Under the pieces are notes generated by a model. That model had not been told where the DNA came from. It did no database searches and worked only from the letters and a program-made list of their open reading frames with translations. DNA of 64,000 nt from Xiphophorus maculatus (taxonomy: Eukaryota > Chordata > Actinopteri > Cyprinodontiformes > Poeciliidae): NCBI RefSeq assembly GCF_002775205.1, contig NC_036456.1, positions 9,885,463 through 9,949,462 of the forward strand, read 5' to 3'. This document shows positions 50,821-64,000 of this stretch, in pieces. Both the position numbers and the translations under genes were made by a program. How positions within the stretch are numbered: position 1 is the first letter of the stretch; the number at the start of each line of letters is the position of its first letter.

Positions 50821-53800
50821 GGGGCAACATATTTTGTTGATGTTAGGCTAATGTAAAAAAATATAGATATTTTTGTTTCTGTTAAATAAGAAATGATGAC
50901 GCAAGAAATGAATGTTTGTTCTCCAGATAAGCTATTAAAAAACAGTCCTACCACTTTCTGTCCTCTTCTAGTGACATCCGGTTGTTGATCACATGACCTG
51001 GAAGAGAAGTGTAGGCTAATTTTGATACAACTGAAAAAACACCTCCTCCTGGTGCAAAAACCTTTTAGTGCAAAGCATGACTTAAAAAAAATTGGCATGA
51101 TTTCACTACACAAATGTATTTTTATAATTCCAGTTTGCGCAAATATATTGTCAATGGAAACGCTGACTTTTTCAGACTCCTAATACTCCTAATTTGCGTA
51201 TCTGACAGAGTCAAGTCTTATAATTCTTTTTTATGGCTAAGGAGACATTCAGATGAAACTTATTTCATGTTCAGTGCTGGATGTTCAGCATGAAATAATG
51301 AGCAACGACCAATAAAAACCAAGCTTAGCTTGCTAGCCAAGACAGTCATCAGCTCAGCATGTCAGCCCAGGATTTCTGATTCTGCAAACACAATGTCCTC
51401 TATGATTACTGGCGGTGCTGCTAATGCACAGCAAATGGTTGCTATGAGGACGTCAAGATTACACTTTTTGCTCAAGGACGGGTTTTTTTTTTCACCTTCC
51501 CATCCATCATGCTCACTGTGTGAAGTAACCTTGTCTCTTACAGTCCTGGTTGTTTTCAACTTTTCAGTCTTTGTTCAGATCAGATGTGACTGCGGCCATT
51601 TTAATTTTTGCCCCTATAATTAATTCACGGAACTGATTAAGTCTGTATCACCCGGTCTGTTCTCAGGGCATTTTGTCCTCTCGTATTTATGGAAATTCCC
51701 AATTAGATATCCCTGACAGCATGAAAAATGTAGATTTTTAATCATTTCAGAAAAGTTTATGTTTGTTTCACGTTAATTAGAAGGAGTAACAAATCAGTGA
51801 GCGTGGGTTAGGTTTGTTTGGGAATTTCCTTTTCTCCTGTTTATTCAAAGTGCTTAAAGTCTGCAGTTTTCTACATTTTTTATGGAAAATTTTAAATATT
51901 GAGAAAGAGACCATGTTTATCCTTTGGCTTTTTTTTTTTACATCTTCATCAGTAAATGCTGTATGAGAAATGGAAACAAAAAGGGAAGACTCCTGAAAAA
52001 CCACGAATCTTCGCAACATCACTGACATTTGTCAAGGACATAATCAATATTATTGCTGAGTTACTCAACTGAGTCACCCAGTACGCATATATTTTAATAA
52101 AAGTCCATTCAACAGGTTAGCTGATAAACATGAGTCGTGTTCTTTGCCCACAGAAAGACAAAAATCAAAAGATAAAGTTCCATAATGGGGTAATTTCATT
52201 TCTAATAAAGTTTTTTTTTGTCCTGGTTGTAAATTGCATCATAAGATTTTAAATTGTAATTTATTTAGTCTTTGAGATCTTTTGTGGGATTGATTTATCA
52301 ATATCAATATAGACAGAAATAAACTGCAAACTTCAAGTTGTTTTCATGAAAAGCTTTCATTACTTCTTCTACAGAGAAGTGAGTTCAAAAATAATTTCAT
52401 GATTAAATATGACGCTTAATCTCTTTTCTTAACTGTAAACAGTGGTGGAAATTTACTGGGATTGTCACTCCAAGAGTTAACTAGTGTTCTTTAGTACAAT
52501 TTGTCATTTTTTATTACTCTTCTACTGCTTTTCATTTGCATCCTCTTGCTTCCTTCTGAGGAAGAAGAGAGCAGACTTTGTGTTAACAAATGTTTGTTTT
52601 TTTTTTCCCAAGAATGTGCGTTTTCTCCAGTTATCTGAACGGCTTCCACCTGCTTGTTTTGCTTTCTACTCCATGTTAATGAGGGTAAGACGCTTCTTGG
52701 ATCAGACAACCCAAACATGTCCCTAATTCAACAGTGGCTTCTTATGTGAAATTTGAAGAATGCCATTTTACCAGAGCAGCGTCTGTCTGTGAACGGCAGC
52801 CAAAGAGAAGTTGGGACTCAGCCACACAATGGCAAAAGCAAACAAGTCTACTTAATAGAATAAGTGAAAATAAAGGAAGTCCAATGAGGTCAAATTGGCA
52901 TATTCGACCCGGTCATTCAGGAATGTGTGAAATACCTGCGAGCTCTTCGCACCTCATTATCTGGAGGCGCCTGAAATTATCCGGCCGCTTCGGTGCAACA
53001 ACGCTGATGGAAAATCGATCGGCACCTTTGCGGCGCTGAATGCATAAATCTCAGGGTTCAAATTAAGTCACAGAGAGGAAAGGGAAACACAAGTTGACAT
53101 TTGGAAAAAGTGGCATATGTATAAAGTCTAAAATCCTTTAAACTCCACAATCCTCAAATAGTAGGAGGCACGAGGTAATAGGATTGATTTCTCCACGCAG
53201 TGTTTGTTTCTACTGCTTACAGCTTCCATTAATGTTTCAGACAAACAGGAAAGCTGCAAGAAGACAGTACAGGTTAGGTTAACTCATCGTGAAACAACAA
53301 CAAAAACAAAAAACAACACTAAAATGGGTTTTGCAATAAATGGTTACCTGAAATTTTCCTACCTTGTAAAATAAACTCCTGGTTTCCACCTTTCTTGGCT
53401 GACTTCAGTAGCCTGGATGAGGCTTCGCCAAGTTAAAAACTGTAATACAGTTTCATAAAGTTATGAGTTCAACGCGACTAAAATGGTCAGCCTTTCAATT
53501 CCTGCAATCAAAGTTGTTTTTATAAGGATAGGCAGAGAAAATACAGGGTTTGCTCCGGTTGGTGTTTTTCAGAGTACAGACAGCAGTTCATCTCATCCCC
53601 ACCCTGCATGCAGCTGGTCAGATGCATGTGTCAGCCAAGTGAGGAGCTTTCCTCAAAATCTTCCCGTTATACAAAAATATGTATTTGGAAATATTTACTT
53701 TCGTAAAAAAATCTCTCTGATGGTGAAGGAGAAGTTAGAAATTTTTCTGACAAGATATGAGACGTATTGTCTGCTCCGCACCAGATTTTTATATCTGTGG

Positions 53801-54710
53801 TGAACAAGAGCCAGCCCGTAAATCACTGTAGGTTGGGTTGTGTTATCACAATATTAGCAACTGGAGGAAAAACTATATGCAGGAGCATTTGGTCCTTTAG
53901 CAGAGGAGTGACAAGGGGGTATCTGCAAGCAACTGGAAGGGCAACCAGATTAGAGAAAGTTGTTTATTTTTTGTCTTATGGCGTTCTAGAGCTTGCTGAG
54001 AAAAACAAAGGATTTGGAAATGAGACCGGCCTGCTGGAGAACTTTAACATGAAGCAGAAACATTTACAATGAAGTTTGATACATTTAGAGAAAGACAGCT
54101 GTTACAATCCGCCATGCTAACTGCGCTAGCTGGGCTAAAGTTATCAAAAACGACTTTAAAGATGTTACCGTCTGATGTTTCTGATTTTATGTCACTAAAG
54201 TAGTAAACTTCTCGATTGTCGTGTGGTGTCACTTCTCTTAATCTTAAAAGTGAATAATCAGAATAGTTGAGGTTAGGAAGAGCTTAATTAATGACCATTA
54301 ACAAGAGAAAGTAGTAGGTCAAAACTAATTCATTTAAAATGGCTTTAAAAGACTTTTCAAATGCACCAATATTGATTATCCAAGCTAGAAATTAATTCAG
54401 ATTTTGTAAAGTTAGACTTTTCAGGTGAATTTAAGCCCTTCAATTTACACATTTAAAATCTGAGGAAATCTGGCAGATTTGCTCATTTCATTCAGAACAA
54501 AATATATACAAATGTTTTCTGGTAATCCGCTGAGTTTGTGTTTATCTCTAATTCTGACCGAGAACAAACTCAGATAATGTTTCAGCAATTACCAGAGAAG
54601 GACCCGAAATTATCAGGTTGATCTTTCAAACTTCATCCGACAATCGTAAGTGGTAAATAACCGGCTTGGTTTTTAACCGTTTCACAGGCAGCATATAAGA
54701 AATATTGATT
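50820..54710. other. Intergenic, no gene seen
   Basis: AT-rich. Open frames up to 106 codons lack family features and splice partners. Confidence 0.5.
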
Positions 54711-54719
54711 ATATTCTAC

Positions 54720-55030
54720 TTTTTTTGTGCTGTTGGATTCACAAGCAGGCAGGAGGTAGGCAGTATCGGCGCTGTGCAATATTTATTAAAGAGGACGTGC
54801 ATGACACAGCAGGTGGCACGAGGATAAATGACAAGGAGCAAACTGGTGACACACTGATGATGGGGGATCTGGAAAAAGACTGAAGAACTATAAATACACA
54901 GGGAACAAGTTACAAGGAACAATGAGGAGCAACAAAGGACTGAGAGGAAATAGAAATGACAAAATAAAAGCACAGTGAAACATAGGGAACAAAGTCAGAG
55001 TAGATTATGTTATTACTATAATATTTAACA
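54720..55030. repeat. AC/AG-rich dispersed repeat
   Basis: Same style as 3830-4070 and 19600-19860, with GGAACAAG, GACAAGGAG and AAATGACAA words. Confidence 0.35.
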
Positions 55031-55320
55031 TGACTGTAAACCAAACACTAGAGAAACACCAGGATTACGATGGCAAAACATAAAAATTCAACCAACGCAC
55101 AACAGAAACCATATTGACCGACACAAATCCTAAAGAACATGACTTTAAACTCATTCATTTTCATGAGCTAACGTAAAAAAACCAAATCATTTTATTTAAT
55201 ATTACAGTATACAGAAACATATGACCTCATAATAATGTGGCTGCAGCGCTGTTAAATCTTTCAGATTGATTTTAGATTTTGTCTAATTCTGATTTTCTGT
55301 CACACCTGATTGTTTTAGAT

Positions 55321-55500
55321 CAGGGGCGTCAAACTCATTTTCATTTTGGGTCACAGAAAGTTCATGAGTATCTTCAAAGGGTCGTTTGTGGCAAAATATA
55401 CAGACAAATCTGAATGTTAAAATATGAATAAATAACTGTCTCTGATTTCTCAATATTAAATATTATGAAACATCTTTTCACATTTATGTAATTTGGCAGT
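55321..55500 (+). mobile_element. hAT-like element end
   Basis: Begins CAGGGGCGTCAAACTCATTT, a typical fish hAT terminus, followed by a TTTTGGGTCACA-like block shared with 61405-61941. The other end was not found. Confidence 0.55.
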
Positions 55501-56659
55501 TTACAGAAGACAACTGCCTTGATTTGGTTGATGTCAAGCATGGTGGTGGTTATTTTGTTTTATTTAATTGTTGCATCGTTATTGACAAGAAAACAAATTC
55601 TGCTTTCTACCAGTTTAGCCTAAAGCTAGCTTGACGTGTCAGCCTTTAGCCGCGGTGGACAAATTATTACAACAAGCCAAAAAGGATGCAAAATGAGGAA
55701 AAAAAACATTAGACCTTTTATAAAAAACACGTCAAAATATTGCTATTTTTTTCCCCTAGTACATTTAAACATATCTGCTCAGGCTGATTTTGTCCAGTTT
55801 TAAAATCTATTCAATCTGAAACATTTAAATGGAAAAAAAAAAAAAAAGAAGAAGAACAAAACTCCCAAAAATCAGAAAGGAGTTTTATTTTTTCAGAGCA
55901 CTAGAAATCTTACTGAAATGTGAAAAAAAAGAGAAGAAAACATTGAGAGATTGTAATAGAGCACTAATACGATCATTAAGCTGCATTAACGTTAAATCAG
56001 TATCCTCAAGCTTTCAATGAGACGCTGCCTGACAGCAAGACGTAAAACATAAAACACACTCTCTAACAAGTTTGTCTCGAGTACATTCTGGTTTCTCGTC
56101 GTCGTGCCGCGCTTTCCTTGAAAATAACTGTGGCGTTTTCACCGCAGATTGTACATTACCCGAGTTATTTTCAAAAACACATTAATGTCCTCGAATCCTG
56201 AATAACAGGCTCAACACCAGAGTCCCTGAGTATCTAATTAGCTTCTATCAATTCACCTTGAATGCATTCCCACCTCAGTGAGTCTTGATTTTCTGACAAC
56301 AAAGAAATGTATTGCTTCCTGCAAAAAAAAAAAAACAACCTTGCATGCATTAAGCTGGGAAGCACTTTGCATTACTGCTGTCAGATGTCTGAACATAAAG
56401 AAGAACAACTGGAAGCCATTACTTTGGATTGGAAAAACAAACTTTTTTTTTTTTAGTTTTTCCTCTCAAGGCTGACGGTGGTTAACAGACAAACGGACGC
56501 TGCAGAGACCTCGCTCATTGTTGGTCGAGAAAACAAAGCATCTTGTGTCCTTGAGCTACGATCACTTTCTGCTACTGCACTGACCTAATCAAGGCAGGTG
56601 AGCACAGAAATGGGGCTGGTTTATACCCAGACTCAGATCCAACCAGACAAGGCTGTAAT

Positions 56660-56742
56660 GTGTGTGTGTGGGGGTGTGTGTGGGGGTGGGTGGGTGGGGG
56701 GGGGGGTGGGTGGGTGGGGGGGGGCGTGTGTGTGTGTGTGTG
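56660..56742 (+). repeat. GT/G-rich tract
   Basis: GGGTGGGTGGG runs with long G tracts between GT repeats; it could form G-quadruplexes. Confidence 0.9.
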
Positions 56743-56871
56743 CCAGGTTTTTATATCTTTATGGGAACCTATTTCTGTCTACAATGTGAGGTTATGGGGA
56801 CCATTGCTCCTTGTGGGGACATTTTCTTGGTCCCCATAAGGGAAAGTGTTGTTTTTGGGTTAGTGGTTATA

Positions 56872-57136
56872 TCTGTGATGGTTGGGTTTAGGGTAAAGGT
56901 TAAGGTAAGGGTTAGGTCTGTGATGGTTGGGTTTAGGGTAAAGGTTAAGGTAAGGGTTAGGTCTGTGATGGTTGGGTTTAGGGTAAAGGTTAAGGTAATG
57001 GTTAGGTCTGTGATGGTTGGGTTTAGGGTAAAGGTTAAGGTAATGGTTAGGTCTGTGATGGTTGGGTTTAGGGTAAAGGTTAAGGTAAGGGTTAGGTCTG
57101 TGATGGATAGGGTTAGGGTTATGGTAAGGGTTAGGC
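56872..57136 (+). repeat. 45-bp minisatellite with telomere-like words
   Basis: The unit starts (TCTGTGATGG) at 56872, 56917, 56962, 57007, 57052 and 57097, an exact 45-base period. Each unit contains GGGTTTAGGGTAAAGGTTAA. Flanks share GGTCCCCATAAGG / TCCCCACAAG, suggesting the array sits inside a DNA element at about 56745-57190. Confidence 0.95.
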
Positions 57137-57199
57137 TGTAGAAATTAATGGAAATCGATGTGAAGTCCCCACAAGTGATGAAAACGCGAGTGTGTGGGG

Positions 57200-58920
57200 C
57201 TGTGCGTGCATGTGTGTGTGAGTCGAGCTCGTCTCACGTGATGCCCCTGCATAAAGACAAACGATCAGAGGTGTAAAAGCAGAGGGGAGGAGGTGATGGA
57301 AAGTATCGCCCGCTCATGTACTTAGTTGCACAAACAAAAGAAGTGACCTTGAAGCTTCTATAAGCAGGGCGGTGAGTTCGAATGGAAGGATTTAGGTTTG
57401 TTTTTTTTTTAAGCGAAAGAGAGAGAGAGAGATCTGGGCAGCATCACCACAACCATTTGAGGAAAAAGACTGTGGGCTCTCTTCCTATTACACCAAGGTT
57501 TAGATTTCCTCTGCGGAAAGGGAAAATTGAATGCGCCAGCTCAACTTTCCAAGCAATCGCTTGCACCTCTTTGCATGAAGGAGGGGATTTATTTAGCCCT
57601 GTGAAAGGTTGGCAGATTGAAAAAGGGGAAGATTTAGGCAGCAATGATGGCTAATGTGTGTGTGTGTGTGTCACAATGCCACAAAATACACAAAATATGA
57701 TGGATCACCTACTATTTTTGATTATGAATGCTGACTATTTCAGCTTTCATCCTGCTGCAGGCCTTGGTTTTCATGCTCACAGAAGGGACTGAAAATTATT
57801 ATTTTTTAATGTTTTAAACACAATTACTCTACAAGCTTTCAAAATATGCCCTCCAAAAATGTCTCAATACCAAAGCTGTAATTCAAAGGCACAGTTTTAG
57901 CATAATAATATTTTTAAGGGGTTATTTATACTTTATTTTGATCATTGTGGAAAATTCATATTGGATAGTAGCATTGTAAATTCAGATTTAGGCCGTCTGC
58001 TCCGTAATGTAATACCAGGACTTTTGAAACAGCCTCAGATTATGAAACTATTTCATTCATTCAGTTTTCATAACTGAATAATAACAATCAAAAGAAAGAG
58101 GCTGGATAGAAATTAAAATATCACTGAAGAGAAGGAATTTGAGTTCTGACTCCTTTCCCATCATCCATTTTTAAATATCTATTTATCATGATATTTAATT
58201 AATTTTCATCCAAAATGGTTCATAATGTGTTTTCATAGACTACAGACTGGTGACCTCCCATTTTTGCTACCATTTGGAAGAAAGACTTTGTACCCTTTTA
58301 GTTTTGTTTTTATAATTCTTAAAATAAAACCCAGAGTCAAACACCTCCACCAGAAACACATTCACTGAACAGACATAAGAAGGCAACAATGTGAAAACGG
58401 GTTTTTATACAGGAAAGTAAAGGCATCAACATGCATAATCAATTGATATATAGATGTGGATGAAAGGAGTTTGCATTGTCTTTAGAATATATTTAGTTAA
58501 AACTTATTGGCTAACAAAATAACCAGCTTTTTAAAGGTTTTCCTGAAATATCCACAAACAGATGATAGATTCAGAAGTGAGTTTTATAGTTTCCGAGTTT
58601 AACCTGTGGAAGAGATGAAGCTCATTCAGCAATTGCCTCTAAACTGTCACAAATATCTAAGAGTGTGAAACAATGTGTTCAGCAACTTAACGCTGCTTTA
58701 CGTCTACCAGACTCACTGGGCAAAACGATGCAACAAGACAAATATTTAACTGACTTCCTTCTTACTCTTCTATGTACGCTGGAGGGAAAGTGTCTGTGAA
58801 TATCAGTTTTCAAGTCTGGCAAAAATTCCCAGTTGGATTTATTTCTGGACATTGAATGGGTCGTTCCGACACAATTTGATTTGATCAAAACCAGTAAACC
58901 TTCTCCTGCTGGAAGAGGAA
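57200..58920. other. Intergenic, no gene seen
   Basis: AT-rich, with short GA (57417) and GT (57656) runs. Confidence 0.5.
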
Positions 58921-58929
58921 CACCAGTGT

Positions 58930-59500
58930 CAAGTCTTAGTTTTTCTTCCAAAGGTTGTTCTTGGTTCCATCCACATCATCCCTGATCAGCTTCACTGTGG
59001 AGGATGATGTTAGTTTTTATTGTCCCTATATTGACAGTTTGCTGTGTCTCTTCCATGGCTTTTGGTAAACTTTCTTCCAACAATGCATTTTTCTTGCTCT
59101 TTTTAAAAAGTTGCAGATGTGTGAAGTGGGGAACCTACACTGTATCTCTCAACAGATTCTTCCACCTGAGCCGTGAATCTTCGCCACAGTCACCGTAAGC
59201 CTCCCTGCTGCTTCTCTGATTTTTGACCTCATTTGCTGCGTGACGTCTGTGTCTTGGAAGGTTTACGGTTGTAAATCCTCTTTGCTCTTTCTGTTCTCGG
59301 TGGATTGGTTGAACAGCGTACTGTTGGACATTTAACGTTTCGGATATCGTTTCATAACCTAGTTCTGTTTTAAACGTAACTTCCTGTCTGAACTCTCTGG
59401 TCTGCTCCTTGGTTCCAGTGATGCTTCCTTGTCTCCAAGGACGCCCTGATGGACGACGTTTACTGATCGGATGACTTCTAAAGACAGTTGATTGCACAGA
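58930..59500 (-). mobile_element. Tc1-like transposase remnant
   Basis: The antisense frame 59497-59135 reads GYETISETLNVQQYAVQPIH, then FTTVNLPRHRRH, the Tc1 helix-turn-helix and NLPR-G-RP region. Further right-to-left blocks are frameshifted. Not functional. Confidence 0.8.
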
Positions 59501-60101
59501 ATGCGACTTAATGGTATCAGGTCAAAAGATGTTGGAAACAAAGACAGTAAAAACATTTATTTCAACATAACATTTAAACACTTTCATTAGACCCAGTGTT
59601 CCACTTCGTCTCACATCCAGGGAAGAGAGGACCGTTCCTCCTGCTTCCCGCCGCGGCGCTTGGGTTGGCCTGGTTCTCAGGAATGCAGCTGTGAACCTTT
59701 GGGGCGAGCTTAAGCCCGACTCTTGTGTGAATCGTGTCAAAACAGCGAGCCATCACTTAGTCCACGCAGGCCGGGAAAGGCGGGTGGGTTCTGGGGCCCT
59801 CGGCCCTGCAGGTCACCTGACAATTAACCTTTGACCGGACGCCCTTATCGCTTAACATGTCTTCCTGTCTGTAAATGCTTGTCGGCATGTTGTTTACCTT
59901 CCTGAGAGCCTATGCAGCGCTGTTTTACTCTTTTTGCTGTCTTTTTGCCACGTTCCTGTATCCCTTCTCCTCCACTGTCTACAGTCCATCTAATCCGACA
60001 CCCCCTCCCACACTCCTACTCCGTGACCTTTCACCCTACGCACCTCTTTGAAAGTCACATGATCGTGCAGGTGTGGAGGGGTCTCTGCTCTGACCGACCT
60101 C

Positions 60102-60121
60102 CAATTAGTGACCCTAATTAG
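60102..60121 (+). promoter_or_regulatory. Paired homeodomain-type sites
   Basis: CAATTAG at 60102 and TAATTAG at 60115, 13 bp apart, in a GC-richer, low-repeat block (59760-60470). Confidence 0.3.
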
Positions 60122-60469
60122 TGGAGAGGCCCCCCGATGGGCGACTGAGCTGCTTTATGGGGGGGAGAAACGAGGGGGAGACGGAGGAAAGAGAGCAGAG
60201 AAGAAGAGATGGGGCTGCGGCCGGACAGTGAGGCGTTCCTGAAGGTCAGCGGACCCTCCAGAAACACAGACATACAGACACTTACAGTGAGCACAGTTAG
60301 AGAAACGGAGCCAATGTGGAGCAGAGAGTTCATTCAGAACAACAAACAAAATCCAAGAGCCGGAGAGGAAGTGATCTTATCTGAACCAACGGAGGAACGA
60401 AGGAGGGAGCCGTTCACTTCCTGCTAAGTAGATCGGGACACACACCCCAACCACCGGTCTGATTCTGCT

Positions 60470-61400
60470 TCTTCCTGGCTTTAAAGATACTGTTAAATTA
60501 TCTTTATACCAAAAATCCTCATAAGCAGGAGAGCAACCCAAATATGGACGAGTCCTCTGCAACAATAACATCAGAATATTTTCAACAGACAACTGAATGC
60601 AGATGAAAACGTTTAGTAATCAAATTCAGCATCACAGGTGAAATTATGTCAAATGAATTAAATTAAGTCCGATTTCAGTTTATGGTTTAAATAATCCGCT
60701 AGGGTTTGGGGTTTTCTTCTAATTAGAATAATAAATTATTCGTTTAACAATAAATTGTAATGACTTATGCTTCTGTTTTATTGTCAATACCTTACAAATA
60801 TTCGACTCAGTTACAAAAAAAGGCAATTTTCTAAAATTGGACTCAAATTTTAAATCAAGATGTTTAAAACAAACCTTTCAAATTAAACTATGATGTCTTA
60901 AAATTATTTTTTTGCATTTGGATGCTTTCAAAATCCACCATGTTTAGACTGCTCTGGTTTCATTTAATTTGAGCTACCTTTATATATTTTTGGGGGTTTA
61001 AAGTACCAGAACTTCTAGTCAGGTGACTTCAGTACATTGATTGGTTCTGTTGGACTTTGTCTTCTTCAGAAGCAGGAAGATGGTGAAACACAGAAACGCA
61101 TAGCATCAGTACTGTTTAATTAATTAATCATTACAAAGTCTAGTTGTAGTAATTAAATAGAATCCCTCTAAAAAAACTTTTACAAACATTTTTAACATAA
61201 TTAGGATTAACCAAACAGAATTTAAAAAAATTCAATTCAAAGTTATTTTTAAACAGTTATAATGAAGAAACGAATGAATCAACATACTTTAATAATCAAA
61301 GGGAAAATTCACAACAGAAGTTTTTAATTGCTTTAAAGCTTTTGATGCAAAAAGTTACTCCTGTTTTATTGAATCCATTTTCACTTTTGCTGCATGTTTG
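60470..61400. other. Intergenic, AT-rich, nothing recognised
   Basis: No exon, and no repeat with visible ends. Confidence 0.5.
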
Positions 61401-61404
61401 ACGC

Positions 61405-61941
61405 CAGGGCTGTCAAACTAATGTTCATTTTGGGCCACATCAAAAATCTGAATGTTCTTAAAGGGCCAGTGGTGCCAGAATGTATTGATAAAACCAAATA
61501 AACCGTTAAATTATCAATAAATAGATGTTCCTCCATGATTTTGTGATTGTTTTTTTTGTTTTAGTGTGTTTTTTTTACTTTTGCAGTCACATTACAGATT
61601 TTGTGGTGCCAATTTAGAAACGTTTGTAAGGAATTTTTATGATATTTGTTCTAATGTGTTAAATGTGACTTTTTGTTACTCGCCGTATCAGTTACGCACA
61701 ATAACTTGACATCAAGTAAGGCTGAGGCAGCGTCACTTAAACTCCATGTCTCTGACCAATTTTGAGAAACTTTACTGCAAAATCTGAAAGAAAATGTGGA
61801 GAATCTGTTGATTTTGTGAGAATTTTGCAGATTTGTGAAAAACTGGAAGGACTTATTGATGTAATTTGGAGTCTAGAGGACCACATGAAAAGCTACAGCG
61901 GGCCAGATTTGGCCCCGGGGCCTTGAGTTTGACACATACTG
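61405..61941. mobile_element. Non-autonomous hAT-like element
   Basis: Begins CAGGGCTGTCAAACTAATG and ends TTGAGTTTGACACATACTG, imperfectly inverted. GGGCC-rich subterminal blocks are present at both ends. Confidence 0.7.
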
Positions 61942-64000
61942 TATGTTCTATGTAGAACATGTTTCTCATAAGGAAGCACGTTTAGGGAAACATTTTGCAC
62001 CTTTTGACCGTGTTTACCTGCATGTCTCCTCTGGTTATGTTTTGGAGGATGAAGGAATCGCTCCGAAACTTTCGTCTTCATGTGAGCACAGACGCGACGG
62101 CGTCCTGTTCCTGGACGCCTGTCGGACGAGGAACCAGCATCAGGAGAATGTTGTCATGTTGCTGACCCGACCCAAACGGCGAGGCCGTTTCTGTTTGTTT
62201 GTGTTTCCGACTGGATGGAGCTCACCTTTTCAGAAAGAGCAGTAAAGAATCAATTAGTTCATTCCTTTGTAGGAGATGTTTACCGCTGGCTGCAGCCTCT
62301 TCCTCCGCTCCGCCTCCTCCCTCCCCGCGGCCCCTCCAGTTCCCTCCCTCGTGTTTTCAAACTGGCCACCCATCTGGTCTTCTTTCTGCTGCTATGCTCA
62401 CCTCTTCCTCGCTCAAATAAAGGTGCCAATCGCTGTAATTGGCTCCCCGCGGATCCATTGTCCCGGTGTGAAGAGGTGCCTCTCTCTAAAATCTGGGCTG
62501 AAGGGAGTGTGTGTGTTGGAGGGTTAGGTTTAGTGTGTTGCCTTCACAGCTCCAGCGCCTTGATTCTTTGCTAGCATTTCTCCTCCTGACATCTGGAGGA
62601 ATCCACCAGACAGTTGCATATTGTTTCTTTGAAGGTATCAGAGAGTTTCTGCTGATGTTGAGACCACAGGTTCGATCGATTCTGTTCAGTCTTGTCGGCA
62701 GATTTAAGCTGTTTATTACCTGGTTATGAAACATCCCAGGCTCAAATCTTTTATTTCAGTATTTCATTCGATTATTTTTTTAATTAGTATTATTATTAAC
62801 AAAACATACTTTTCAAAAAGCTTTTTTAAGAAAAGATACTTTGAATTTGCCCGTAAAACACACTAAAGTTTGTTCATTTTTAATGCAGCTGCCTAATCTC
62901 ACAGTTACTGGTGTAGAAAAACCCAACTTTTAACTTTTGCACATTTTCACGTTACAAGAAAATGTTTTATTTTTAAAAAAAATCACTATAGGCACAGTTA
63001 TTGGTTTGCTGTTAATAGCTGGTGCAACATAATCTTTGCTAAGTGGACGACACCGTCTCCTCTTCCATAACATTTTACAAGATTGGGGCCTACAGAGAGA
63101 ATGACCTTTGACCTTTCCTCTCTGCACAATCTCTCTTCCAGAGTTTGGGCTCCTCTCTTCTTCAGCTCAGCTCTCAGCAGGTTTAAGGTTTGTCGACTCT
63201 GGTTGCCATGGCAGAAAGTTTATGATTTGGGTTTTTTTGGCCTGATGAACAGTTTCTATGTTGATTTATCTGGACGTTTCTTAACATTATCATGTCGATA
63301 ACGACCCATTTTCAACTTTCCAGGAGATTTCACCAGATTATCTTTTATTTTAAACATCCTCATATTTCAAATAGTTTATGACGCTGCACACAAGCCCGCA
63401 GCATTATAGATCTTTCACTGTGCTCTAAAGAGAGTGTAGGGTGATTTTGCACAAATGCATCCTTCGTTTAACATCAGACCCACCTGAATATTTTGACTCC
63501 AGCGATTCTTCTGCATGTTTTGATTCAATATATGTGCAGAATGCAACAGAAGAACTCTACAAGGCTACTGAAAGCAATTCAGTTTGTTTCAGTTTCAAAT
63601 TATGTTCGTATTATCTCTAAGGGTCCTTCTTTTTCCATATTTATGTAAAGAGTTCACCAAGCTGGCCTTATTCTATAAATTAGAGGGATTGTTCCTTTGT
63701 AAAAGCTCAATCTGACAATTAAAATATGATTTGTTTAATTTCTACCATATTTATAAAATCTGTCCTCTTTTGTGCTTCTGGGCATATTTTACGTTGTACC
63801 TATGGGGGTTTAAAAAGTGGCTCTTTTGAAATGGAAATGTTTAATTGGCCCAAAGAAGGCAGTTCACATTTGTGCTGGTAGGAGTGACAAAAGCTGCTTC
63901 CTGCCATCACTCCCAAAATATACACAGGTTGTCATGGAGATGTGGCGACTCTAAACAGGGCACCTAAACATTTTTAAATCAAAATATCCTGACTTTTCCA
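61942..64000. other. Intergenic to window end
   Basis: A GC-richer block at 62220-62480 precedes AT-rich DNA. A weak Tc1-like word (CCCGCAGCATTAT) occurs at 63397. No exon, and no homeobox-coding sequence. Confidence 0.5.

Noticed and set aside
56872..57136. Interstitial telomere from chromosome fusion
   Set aside because: The unit is 45 bp with only partial TTAGGG content and appears embedded in a transposon-like flank.
56662..57141. 159-codon frame with a repeated VMVGFRVKVKVRVR motif
   Set aside because: Produced by the 45-bp minisatellite, whose period is divisible by three; no splice or family support.
60000..64000. A vax2 homeobox exon inside the window
   Set aside because: I looked for homeodomain-like coding (for example WFQNRR) in the supplied frames and found none.

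Overview
This is a vertebrate nuclear genomic window, almost certainly from a teleost fish. The genes are split by GT/AG introns and the non-coding DNA is AT-rich. Long CA/GT microsatellites are common, and so are decayed Tc1/mariner-like and hAT-like DNA transposons of kinds common in fish. I see no bacterial-style operons, rRNA genes, tRNA genes or CRISPR arrays.

Three protein-coding genes can be rebuilt exon by exon, and all lie in the left 35 kb. (1) ankrd53, + strand, 4221-7647, 6 exons, 390 aa: an ankyrin-repeat protein. (2) tex261, - strand, 15322-12031, 6 exons, 196 aa: a conserved multi-pass membrane protein of the Svp26/ER-export family. It is tail-to-tail with ankrd53, which I recall is also the human arrangement on 2p13. 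(3) A shootin-family gene, - strand, 35249-20166, 16 coding exons, 624 aa, which reads through every junction in frame. It is related to human SHTN1 (10q25) but sits beside tex261/ankrd53. Its exon 11 carries four exact 84-bp tandem repeats, each encoding 28 residues (four heptads) of coiled coil.

The right 28.7 kb (35250-64000) holds no gene I can support. It contains Tc1 and hAT remnants, microsatellites, a 45-bp telomere-like minisatellite, a long polypyrimidine tract, and some GC-richer islands with clustered homeodomain-type AATTAG sites. Human SHTN1 neighbours VAX1, and human ANKRD53/TEX261 lie close to VAX2. I therefore infer that this is the VAX2-side duplicate of the shootin-vax block and that the empty right arm may be regulatory DNA leading to a vax2 gene beyond the window. 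That is a prediction, not something seen here.

Repeats are also built into the genes. One shootin intron (114 bp) is mostly a UG microsatellite, another intron begins with a GU repeat at its donor site, a palindromic MITE ends about 20 nt from a shootin 3' splice site, and a 1.3-kb hAT-like element in intron 3 keeps a TATA/CCAAT promoter and a first coding exon. Repeat family names were assigned by eye from remembered motifs and should be read as provisional.
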